A stretch of DNA of 12,132 bases. It comes from DTLC01 sp964555645 (GTDB taxonomy: Bacteria > Verrucomicrobiota > Verrucomicrobiia > Limisphaerales > DTLC01). The notes under the pieces were generated by a model. It was not told the origin of the DNA. It worked only from the letters and a program-made list of their open reading frames with translations, and searched no databases. The stretch is taken from assembly GCA_964555645.1 (NCBI GenBank), contig CAZKTA010000039.1, forward strand, positions 1-12,132, written 5' to 3'. The first letter of the stretch is position 1. The number at the start of each line of letters is the position of its first letter. Made by a program: the position numbers and the translations under genes. Below, piece after piece: positions 5,967 to 12,048 of the stretch.

Positions 5967-7232
5967 TTATCGAAACAGTCCTCGCGAAGTTATTTGATTA
6001 AAACGAAAGACATAATTCCGCTGCATTCTGTCGAAGCGGTCCTGGCCGAGGAAATTTTGGAGTGATTGCTGGATTTGTTCAGTAAATTGTTGCAGGTTCT
6101 TGTTTACTGCGTCCCAGTCCACACTTTGGCCCTGGGCTTCGAGCACGCGCGCCTGGGCGATATAATCCTCTACACTTTTCTCGTAGTACTTCATTGTGCG
6201 AAACACGTAATCAATTTTGTTGTCGTCAAGTCCCCAAGTATGTGCGTATTTCTTCATCTTCAAGTAGCTGGCATCTTGCTCCTTTTGGAGAGTGTCGAAA
6301 GCGTCGGCGCCGAGCACACGCTGGAATTCCCGGTCACGGGCTTCGTTCAGCGCCTTGAGTTGCGCTGCGTAAACCGCTGATGACGGATCATTTTGAAACT
6401 GCTTTTCGAGTTCTGACAGGCGCTCGTTAAATTGCCGGTGTACTTCCAACAACTCCTGGAACTGTGAATCAGTTGGGTTCACTTTGGCCAGTTGCTGCCG
6501 AAAATGCGCAGCGGCGGTCTCATGGTCAATTCCTTGCGATTTTGCGTAGCGCTGCTCCCCCAACAGGGCTTTCATTTGCTGGTTAAATTCGGAATATGCT
6601 TTGGCATACGCATCATCGATTTCAGCTTCATCCATCTCTTTTTTTAACCTAGCCAGTTCCAGTTCCCACTGGCGCTGCTGGAGTTTTTTCTTCAAATCAT
6701 AAATCGCCTCGGCTTCAGAGACTGTTAACGGGATCCCGCCGATATTGGCTTCCCGCAGCATATTTTCTTGGTCCCACAGCTTGAAATCTTCTTCTCCGAG
6801 CGCGGCGCGCATTTCCGCGTCTTTGCTCATATCAAATTCCAGTTGCATCGCAGACATTTTGTCGTTATCTGCTCCACGGCGGGTTTCTTCCCAAAAACGC
6901 GCTTCCCAGTGTGCCTCGATGTCGGCTAGCGCTATTCGCGCCAAGACTTTGCTGGGTACACCAGCAGCGCGCAGCTGGTCAATAATCCAACGCCGCTGCT
7001 CCGATACGGATGCGGTGTCCGGGTATTGCGGCGACTTTGGCGAAGTCGGCTCTTTGCTAAAGGCAAGCGTTTCATCCGTCATTTTTCTAGGGCTCATCTC
7101 GTTGCCGAGGTTGGCCTCAGGGACGGATGGCCCAGGCGCGCGGTCCGATTTGCCCAGTAACAACACTATAACCGTCACCAGCAAGACCACGTTCAAGACC
7201 AGGGACACTTGATGCCGCAATACGCGACTCAT
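5967..7232 (-). CDS. Membrane-anchored all-helical protein with four LG-x-x-x-F/Y repeat units
   Basis: 421-residue hypothetical protein. A single N-terminal hydrophobic segment (about residues 9-27, VSLVLNVVLLVTVIVLLLG) is probably an uncleaved anchor, followed by a P/S-rich linker (30-75). The rest is charged and helical, with coiled-coil-like stretches (about 177-205 and 262-282). A short motif recurs four times: LGEEDF (145), LGEQRY (224), LGADAF (307) and LGQDRF (395), at spacings of 79, 83 and 88 residues. The protein therefore seems to be four diverged units of about 80 residues, with motif 1 preceded by a related segment. I know no enzymatic function for this layout. It starts 7 nt after the FGE-like gene and is almost certainly cotranscribed with it. 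The ribosome-binding site is weak, so translation may depend on the upstream gene. Confidence 0.8.
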   Translation of the reverse strand: MSRVLRHQVSLVLNVVLLVTVIVLLLGKSDRAPGPSVPEANLGNEMSPRKMTDETLAFSKEPTSPKSPQYPDTASVSEQRRWIIDQLRAAGVPSKVLARIALADIEAHWEARFWEETRRGADNDKMSAMQLEFDMSKDAEMRAALGEEDFKLWDQENMLREANIGGIPLTVSEAEAIYDLKKKLQQRQWELELARLKKEMDEAEIDDAYAKAYSEFNQQMKALLGEQRYAKSQGIDHETAAAHFRQQLAKVNPTDSQFQELLEVHRQFNERLSELEKQFQNDPSSAVYAAQLKALNEARDREFQRVLGADAFDTLQKEQDASYLKMKKYAHTWGLDDNKIDYVFRTMKYYEKSVEDYIAQARVLEAQGQSVDWDAVNKNLQQFTEQIQQSLQNFLGQDRFDRMQRNYVFRFNQITSRGLFR

Positions 7233-7239
7233 ACCAATT

Positions 7240-8064
7240 TCAGTCTACCTTGCTGCGACACACACGAAAACCCTGATCGGGGCCCCTGCCACTCGCTTCG
7301 AATTCGGCCCGGAAAGGCGGCTCGCAGCAGAAGTCACTACCCATCCAACCGCCTCCCTTCCAAACCCGCGAGCCACCATTATTATCACTCCAGTCCCAGC
7401 ACCATTCCCTTACGTTACCGGACATGTCGTAAAGCCCTAATTCGTTCGGTTTCTTGCTGCCGACAGGTTTTGTTCTGCAATTGTTTTTTTCAATCCTAGG
7501 CCAGAACCAAAATCCTGTTAAGTATGTATCCCCAGAGTTTCTCCAATACCATGCGACTTCATCTATATCGTTGCCCCCGCTGTAAGTATAGTTTTTACTC
7601 ATCTGACCTCCACTGGCGGCGTATTCCCACTCTATTTCTGTCGGCAATCGGTACCCATTGGCTCTGGGATTGATCGTCACTGTCCATTTTACATCATCAA
7701 TCTCATTCTTGTTATTTGGGTCTTTGTTGTTCTTATCTATGTTGTAATACGGTTCTAGGCCCTCTTTTATGCTCCTTTTGTTGCAATACTCGATGCAGTC
7801 GTACCAGCTTACCATTTCAACCGGCAAATTGTCGCCTTTGAATTTCGATGGATTACTTCCCATCACCTCAATCCACTCTTTTTGAGTCACCTCATACTTG
7901 GCGATATAAAAGTTAGATACTATTAGAGCTTTTCCGTAGTAGTTGGTGGATTTTGTGTTTCTAAAAGGCCCGCCTTCCACAAATACAAGGCTGTTCGACT
8001 TCTCTTGCGCCCAAGCACCCGCAATCAGAATTGCCGTTGAAATGAAAAGGAATCGTTTTTTCAT
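7240..8064 (-). CDS. Secreted formylglycine-generating-enzyme-fold (SUMF1-like) protein, probably not a true FGE
   Basis: 274 residues with a signal peptide (MKKRFLFISTAILIAGAWA, cleavage near 19/20). Residues about 26-270 are a complete FGE-sulfatase domain: YEVTQKEWIEVMG (57-69), YRLPTEIEWEYAA (138-150), ELGLYDMSGNVREWCWDW (208-225), RVWKGGGW (233-240) and GFRVCR (265-270). True formylglycine-generating enzymes use two cysteines five residues apart, in the segment after the 'GGS/GGGW' motif. Here that segment is MGSDFCCEPPFR, so by my alignment only the second cysteine is kept. No sulfatase gene is in the window. A binding or structural role for the C-type-lectin-like fold, or another oxidase-like activity, is as likely as sulfatase activation. 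The gene has a good Shine-Dalgarno (8073-8080). Codon use is more AT-rich than its neighbours, with an N/K/D-rich insert at 108-124, and the style resembles spirochaete paralogues, hinting at transfer (inference). Confidence 0.88.
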   Translation of the reverse strand: MKKRFLFISTAILIAGAWAQEKSNSLVFVEGGPFRNTKSTNYYGKALIVSNFYIAKYEVTQKEWIEVMGSNPSKFKGDNLPVEMVSWYDCIEYCNKRSIKEGLEPYYNIDKNNKDPNNKNEIDDVKWTVTINPRANGYRLPTEIEWEYAASGGQMSKNYTYSGGNDIDEVAWYWRNSGDTYLTGFWFWPRIEKNNCRTKPVGSKKPNELGLYDMSGNVREWCWDWSDNNGGSRVWKGGGWMGSDFCCEPPFRAEFEASGRGPDQGFRVCRSKVD

Positions 8065-8072
8065 TTTAACTG

Positions 8073-8080
8073 TCTCCTTT
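8073..8080 (-). promoter_or_regulatory. Ribosome-binding site of the FGE-like gene
   Basis: AAAGGAGA on the minus strand, 8 nt before the ATG at 8064. It fixes this start. It is notable because most other genes in the window lack a clear Shine-Dalgarno sequence. Confidence 0.85.
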
Positions 8081-8128
8081 GTTCAGGTGATCTCACCACA
8101 GCCATTCACTCTGCTGAATCGTTTTTTG

Positions 8129-8168
8129 AAAAAACACAAAGCCGGCGGCTGTGAAACCGGCCGGCTTT
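8129..8168 (-). terminator. Terminator after the xylanase gene
   Basis: On the minus strand AAAGCCGGC and GCCGGCTTT pair (9 bp, 13-nt loop, 8138-8168), followed by GTGTTTTTTC. It lies about 28 nt past the GH11 stop and about 70 nt before the FGE-like start. I find no promoter between them, so either it is leaky and sets a xylanase-high, FGE-low ratio, or a weak promoter lies in 8065-8128. Confidence 0.88.
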
Positions 8169-8196
8169 GGCAAAATGTCAACTTACAGAGAACCTG

Positions 8197-8856
8197 CTAG
8201 TTGTTCCACACCGTTGCATTAACATACCCGCTTCCTCCGCCATACCCTTCCGTAAGCAAAATCGCGGGGGGAGACATATCACTTCCCAGAGTCAATCCTA
8301 CATTCGCCCATGCGTTGACGTGGTTTTGGAAGGTGATGACTCTGTTCTGCCCCGTCGGTGCTTGTACCGTTCGGGTACTGAAGATCTGCCGGAAAGTTGC
8401 AGTGCCTATAATTGAAGGCGCATTGTATCGCATTGCCGTGTATATGTCGTAAGTGCCACCGTCGCTGCTAAGTGACCCCCTGCGATCAGATGATGTGGGC
8501 CTCGTACGGCCCCACTTCTCATTGACGTAGTATTCTATGAGTGGGTTCTTTGTCCACCCATAGTAGCCAAAAACACCCCCACCGTTGCACGTATATGCGC
8601 CGCAATTATAGCCTATTCTTCTGGTTCTTGACCCGGTAGTCCAGCCTTTGCCACAAGTAAAGTTCCCGCTATAGTTCCAAGCAACAGCGTAATTGCCGCC
8701 GGGGCCCAAAGTCATGTTCACGTACCCACTTTTATCGTCGGTCCATTTTGACCAAAACCATCCATCATGGATGCCCGATTCATAGGAAGCATTTGATTGC
8801 TGCGCCATAAACACAAGGGCAATTGTACATCCTACAAGCAGTAGTCCTTTTCTCAT
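8197..8856 (-). CDS. Secreted GH11 endo-1,4-beta-xylanase
   Basis: 219 residues, the usual size for a single-domain GH11 enzyme. The signal peptide covers residues about 1-23 (cleavage near SNA-SYESG). The beta-jelly-roll landmarks are in order: GGNYAVAWNYSGNFTCGKGW (53-72), PLIEYYVNEKWGRTRP (105-120) with nucleophile Glu108, the thumb/FRQIFSTRT region (155-163), FQNHVNAW (176-183), and LLTEGYGGGSGYVNATV (200-216) with acid/base Glu203. GH11 enzymes cut internal beta-1,4 bonds of xylan with retention. The usual YWSVR segment is changed to QIFSTR here, a modest deviation. No carbohydrate-binding module is attached. The gene has a perfect Shine-Dalgarno (8866-8873), its own dyad promoter (site C) and a terminator. 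With the GH5-lectin enzyme it forms the hydrolytic core of the window. Confidence 0.95.
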   Translation of the reverse strand: MRKGLLLVGCTIALVFMAQQSNASYESGIHDGWFWSKWTDDKSGYVNMTLGPGGNYAVAWNYSGNFTCGKGWTTGSRTRRIGYNCGAYTCNGGGVFGYYGWTKNPLIEYYVNEKWGRTRPTSSDRRGSLSSDGGTYDIYTAMRYNAPSIIGTATFRQIFSTRTVQAPTGQNRVITFQNHVNAWANVGLTLGSDMSPPAILLTEGYGGGSGYVNATVWNN

Positions 8857-8865
8857 TGTTGTTTT

Positions 8866-8873
8866 CCTCCTTT
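8866..8873 (-). promoter_or_regulatory. Ribosome-binding site of the xylanase gene
   Basis: AAAGGAGG on the minus strand, a full match to the anti-Shine-Dalgarno core, 9 nt before ATG 8856. It predicts high translation and fixes the start. Confidence 0.9.
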
Positions 8874-8962
8874 CACTAAGGATTGTCTGTTCAGTCGTTG
8901 TTACTTTTGCATCGATACGTTCCGGCTCCTGGCTTTCGCTTCGGCCGCCCGAACTTTAAATA

Positions 8963-8984
8963 CGTCAACGTTCACCTTTTGAAC
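8963..8984 (-). promoter_or_regulatory. 22-bp leader element of the xylanase gene
   Basis: On the minus strand it reads GTTCAAAAGGTGAAC followed by GTTGACG. It differs from 4355-4376 at two positions and lies at the same 41-nt distance from the dyad. The GTTCA/TGAAC arms are kept. The surrounding leaders of the two genes are otherwise dissimilar, so conservation here suggests function. Confidence 0.6.
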
Positions 8985-8998
8985 AAGTTGTGCCATAA

Positions 8999-9042
8999 AT
9001 TATAAAAATTCACCCTTAGGGTCAATGAGTATGAATACTTAT
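8999..9042 (-). promoter_or_regulatory. Promoter of the xylanase gene with dyad (site C)
   Basis: The dyad ATGAGTAT-GA-ATACTTAT (9025-9042) has one arm mismatch. Its edge starts TTGACC (9020-9025), a near-consensus -35. A perfect TATAAT lies at 8999-9004 with a short 15-nt spacer, which normally weakens a sigma-70-type promoter and again suggests help from a bound regulator. The leader to ATG 8856 is about 135 nt. Confidence 0.65.
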
Positions 9043-9059
9043 GTGTGAACACTTATGTG
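9032..9059. repeat. 14-bp tandem duplication of a dyad half-site
   Basis: TGAATACTTATGTG (9032-9045) is followed directly by TGAACACTTATGTG (9046-9059), one mismatch. The unit contains one arm of the site C dyad plus its flank, so the xylanase promoter has an extra half-site that sites A, B and D lack. The second copy is closest to the ACACCTA arm of site D. Confidence 0.75.
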
Positions 9060-9088
9060 GGATCGGCTTGCCCGGACTGACTGATGTG
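9054..9088 (-). repeat. Upstream block shared with site B
   Basis: Counterpart of 5473-5509 (30/35 identical apart from a 2-nt gap). It follows the second half-site copy, so the block keeps its place beside the half-site rather than beside the main dyad. From 9089 to 9198 I see only the GGCAGTTTCAGCCC match at 9112-9125. Confidence 0.6.
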
Positions 9089-9198
9089 TTTGAAACTTGC
9101 AAGGAGTGGCTGGCAGTTTCAGCCCTCCAACGTGATTTTTGTGCCATTTTGTCGCTCTGCAAGTATGGTTCACCCAGTCAAAAGGAACAGCACGTTTT

Positions 9199-9579
9199 GT
9201 GAAAATTAAGATGAACACGCGAACGGGTGTCCTGTTGTTGTCGGTCCCAATTGCGTTGGTGCGAGGCGACTTGGATCTTTCGGTGGCATCCCTTGAAGGC
9301 GTCACGGGCGCGGGGCCTGTCCATTTCGTCACCAACGCGGCGCAATTCAGAACCCTTTCTGGCGCCGATTACCTTGCTGGTTGCGACTTCCAGTTAACGG
9401 GCGTCGTCACTTTGGTGGATACGAACTGTGATTTGGTCGTGCTGCAAAACGGCACCGGAGCAATGGCCCGCGCTATCGCGTCGCAGAGCAGCTGTTACAG
9501 GTCGCCTAGTTTGTTGCTTTGGGTCAGCGAAGTCCCACCAACGCGGCCGCGCGCCAACGCATCAAAATCTTGCGCATAA
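9199..9579 (+). pseudogene. Truncated N-terminal sensor domain of a histidine-kinase-type protein
   Basis: The only plus-strand frame here that looks like protein besides the NtrC fragment. From GTG 9199 (AAGGAA at 9182-9187) or ATG 9211 it encodes a short export signal (TGVLLLSVPIALVRG) and then VHFVTNAAQFRTL, GCDFQLTGVVTLVDTNCD and LVVLQNGTGAMA. This matches the N-terminal 'TNAAQVR.L....A....V.L.GVVT.VD....VLQDGT.G' domain that precedes the membrane and kinase parts of many verrucomicrobial sensor kinases. After about codon 93 the similarity stops, and the last 30 residues are unrelated before TGA at 9577. Membrane, HisKA and ATPase domains are absent, so it is a remnant, possibly still exported. 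Family call is from pattern memory; moderate confidence. Confidence 0.6.
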
Positions 9580-9609
9580 CGCCCGGCCCCGGCCGGACGC
9601 GCTAACTAT

Positions 9610-9746
9610 TCAGAACAGCGTCCAGATGAACAGCGCCACGCCCCTGCTGGACAACAGAATCAGCGGCCCGAAAACCACCAGCGCCACCAGAATGGGCGGC
9701 GGCCACCCTTCTTGTTGGTCTTAAGGAAACCCCACAGCTCGCTCAA
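9610..9746 (-). pseudogene. DUF5989-like small membrane protein with a one-base frameshift
   Basis: On the minus strand a frame starting at TTG 9746 reads (L)SELWGFLKTNKK. After a -1 shift near 9708 the adjoining frame continues WPPPILVALVVFGPLILL, then SSRGVALFIWTLF and a TGA at 9610-9612. Joined, this gives about 45 residues with a basic stretch, one membrane helix and the ending F-I-(W/Y)-T-L-F. That matches DUF5989, tiny membrane proteins usually found beside carbamoyltransferase and SxtJ-type genes of polysaccharide or natural-product clusters. Adding one base near 'AAGAAGGGTGG' would restore the frame. No ATG and no ribosome-binding site are visible, and no usual neighbours are present. 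It is either a decayed gene or a sequence error. Confidence 0.6.
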
Positions 9747-9782
9747 CAGGCCGTCGTGCGGCTGAACCGCGGCTGCCCTTTC

Positions 9783-10022
9783 AACCTGAAAAACGAAGTT
9801 GGCTTCGGGGTAAGAGGGTAGGTACGGCTCGCCGAGCCGTCCGTCCGGACTCCCACCGCACAACGAAAAAGTGCCAATGGTCTTTGGGGTTGGCTGCGGT
9901 GGCGTGCCTGAAAGGCACGGGCCGGCTCGGCTCGCCTCGTGAGATTCGCACGGACAGCAAACCAATCCAACCCGTGCCCACTATGTCACGGGTCGAGGCG
10001 ACACTGCCTAGTTTTTCAGGTT
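9783..10022. repeat. 240-bp segment bounded by a perfect 12-bp inverted repeat
   Basis: AACCTGAAAAAC (9783-9794) and GTTTTTCAGGTT (10011-10022) are exact reverse complements 216 bp apart. Inside are further palindromes: ACGGCTCG-C-CGAGCCGT (9824-9840), CGTGCCT-GAA-AGGCACG (9904-9920 approx.) and CCCGTG...CACGGG (9971-9992 approx.). There is no convincing gene inside and no clear target-site duplication. It could be a non-autonomous mobile element or a cluster of dispersed intergenic repeats. The rest of 9580-10136 outside the DUF5989 remnant shows nothing I recognise. Confidence 0.45.
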
Positions 10023-10136
10023 AAATTAAAAATGCGCCCGTCGAGGCGGAACACTTTCGCGCAACAGCAGGCGCTCATAAACTCCGAATGCCGCCGTTTC
10101 GCTGTATCATCAAACCAAGCTCACGTCTCACGGGAT

Positions 10137-10166
10137 AAAAAAAACGGCGCTGTTTCCAGCGCCGTT
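10137..10166 (-). terminator. Rho-independent terminator of the large secreted protein gene
   Basis: A perfect 10-bp stem AACGGCGCTG / CAGCGCCGTT with a GAAA loop on the minus strand runs into eight T. It lies about 52 nt past the stop at 10218. Confidence 0.95.
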
Positions 10167-10217
10167 CCTTGTTGTGTTCCAACGTTTTCCAACAAACCGT
10201 CGGCCTACCAGCCACGC

Positions 10218-11882
10218 TTACGGCTCTGGCGGATTGGTCGTGAGCCGGAAATACGCGTATGGCGACAGTGGTCCGCCCGGCTGGCCGTTCGCTGTCGGTA
10301 GATAATAAGGCATCATCAGGTTCCACCTTTGACCTCGCTGGTGTGTCTGATTGGCGACCGTGTACGTGCCGTCAGCATAGTTGTTATAGAATTGGGGCAG
10401 GAGCCACGGACCGTTCAGGTTGGTGGCAGTAACCAGAACAAATCCCGTGTCCGGAGTATTCCATTTGATCCAGTAATGCGCATTGGTGGGCACCAACTGG
10501 ATCACACCCACGCCGTCACTTGTGTTAAGGTTCCAGATGGTCGTGTCCAGTTGGTTGGTACCTGCCTTTGTAAAGTCTTCATAAACCAGTGGTCCGTTAG
10601 CATTCGAAACAGCGATTTCGGCCCAGTAATGAGGCACTCCACCGTGTGCGGCGTTTCCATTGTTCTGATGCCCGAAGCGAACCGAAATCGGAGCGCTAAA
10701 TGCAGCCACGACGTCTTCTTCGGGCAAGTTGATCGAGAATGGGACTGGGCCGGCGCCGGGAGCTGTCAGTGTGCCGTTGGTAATGCTGAGGAATGTCAGC
10801 GTCCATTTTCCGGCTAGTTGCGAATTCGTGATCCTCAGGGCTACGTTGTGTTCGTCCGGATTTGAGCCCGGCGCATTGGTTTTCCATGAGATGTTGGCAA
10901 CGCAAGTAGTATTGGTCCCGCTACCGCTGATGATTTGCAACCAAAGCACATTAGGCCTTCCCCAATCAAAATAAGACGCATCGCCGCCCCCACCTATAAA
11001 GTGAATGTGAGTATCCAGACCTCCGGGCTCCGTGGCGTTGTCAAGTATTTTGAACGAATAAGTCACGGGAAATGGTCCGTCGACCCAAGTGGCGGTATCA
11101 CCCTGAAGGGCCACTTGAGAGCGGCCATGGATGCCGCTGCCTCCAAACAACCAAAGCGCCGGCGGATAGGGCTTCTCGATTGACAGGGTCGGCGGCGGAA
11201 ATTGCGGCATGGTTCCAGTAAACTGGATGTTGTCAAACCAGATGATTTGTTGGCCGACCAAGGGCTGATTACCATAGGCGCCGTTGTCCAGGGCAAACAT
11301 GATGTTGTTTAGGCCACCCTGCAGATCACCGAACATGCCAGCTACCCCTCGCAGGTCAACATTCACGCGAATCCAATTGGTATTGGGCTGCCCAGCACCA
11401 TTGGTGGCTGAGATCGCCCAATAGTGATACCAGTTCTGACCCCAAGTTACAGCGCCCGGTACGCCGCCAATCGTGCCTACGCGCATAAATCCGAAGTCCA
11501 GTGAACCTGGTCCTAAGGAACCGTTGACGCCTGCCGGGGCGGTGTTGGTGCGGATCGCCGAAGTGATATCATAACGCATGTCAAACGAGAGGTTGGTGAA
11601 AGTGTGCAGAGGCACGGGAGCATATGTGGGTGTCCACGGGTTCGCATTGGCAAATCCGTCGTGCAGAACGTACTGGTCGTAGCCCTTGTTGTCGATCGTC
11701 AGCTTCATCGAGCCGGAATTGGGGTTGTTACTCGCATCGTTGCTGGGGTCCCATTCAACGCTTACGAAATTACCGCCGAACCAGTTCCTCCAAACGTCCC
11801 CATAAGGGGTTTGGGTCACCTGGTCGGTGTCGAAGTTATAAAGCAACCAGTTGGTTGGTTGCGCTTGGGCCGCAATTGCCAA
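10218..11882 (-). CDS. Large secreted multi-domain protein of unknown function
   Basis: At least 554 residues. The first usable conventional start is TTG 11882, but the frame upstream (to about 11930) encodes KKTHQKIAVVAVLSIGL, which with AIAAQA-QPTNW makes a textbook signal peptide; no ATG, GTG or TTG precedes it (see findings). The mature part starts with a beta-rich, W/N/G-rich domain (about 10-230: WLLYNFDTDQ, FTNLSFDMRYD, WIRVNVDLRGV, IIWFDNIQFTG), like carbohydrate-binding jelly rolls. A middle region (about 235-420) has LWLFGGSGIHG and DTHIHFIGGGG. The C-terminal module (about 425-554) includes VLVTATNLNGPW and ends YAYFRLTTNPPEP, a common ending in verrucomicrobial secreted proteins. 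I see no catalytic signature. A role in binding or degrading extracellular polysaccharide is inferred only from the domains and the site D control region. Confidence 0.8.
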   Translation of the reverse strand: MAIAAQAQPTNWLLYNFDTDQVTQTPYGDVWRNWFGGNFVSVEWDPSNDASNNPNSGSMKLTIDNKGYDQYVLHDGFANANPWTPTYAPVPLHTFTNLSFDMRYDITSAIRTNTAPAGVNGSLGPGSLDFGFMRVGTIGGVPGAVTWGQNWYHYWAISATNGAGQPNTNWIRVNVDLRGVAGMFGDLQGGLNNIMFALDNGAYGNQPLVGQQIIWFDNIQFTGTMPQFPPPTLSIEKPYPPALWLFGGSGIHGRSQVALQGDTATWVDGPFPVTYSFKILDNATEPGGLDTHIHFIGGGGDASYFDWGRPNVLWLQIISGSGTNTTCVANISWKTNAPGSNPDEHNVALRITNSQLAGKWTLTFLSITNGTLTAPGAGPVPFSINLPEEDVVAAFSAPISVRFGHQNNGNAAHGGVPHYWAEIAVSNANGPLVYEDFTKAGTNQLDTTIWNLNTSDGVGVIQLVPTNAHYWIKWNTPDTGFVLVTATNLNGPWLLPQFYNNYADGTYTVANQTHQRGQRWNLMMPYYLPTANGQPGGPLSPYAYFRLTTNPPEP

Positions 11883-12002
11883 GCCAATCGAAAGAACGGC
11901 AACTACTGCGATCTTTTGATGTGTTTTCTTATTATCTGGGCTTGGGTTTTTTATTTTTACTTTTTCGGTTGCGGAAACGAGGTCAAGGTCAAATTGTTTA
12001 CT

Positions 12003-12048
12003 TTTCTATTCATAAGGCATGTACATGTCAATAGGTGTAAACACCTAG
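12003..12048 (-). promoter_or_regulatory. Promoter of the large secreted protein gene with diverged dyad (site D)
   Basis: TAGGTGT-AA-ACACCTA (12032-12047) is a perfect dyad with the same arm length and spacer as sites A-C but a different core (GGTGT/ACACC instead of AGTAT/ATACT). The -35 is a consensus TTGACA (12026-12031), again sharing the dyad's edge base. TAGAAA (12003-12008) is 17 nt on. The flank GTGGGA beyond the dyad is shared with site C (GTGGAA at B). Downstream, GGTCAAGGTCAAA (11981-11993) is a short direct repeat near the predicted start. From 12049 to 12132 I see nothing. Confidence 0.55.

Noticed and set aside
9032..9059. CRISPR or other array
   Set aside because: Only two 14-bp units with no spacer between them. 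It is a local duplication of a regulatory half-site.
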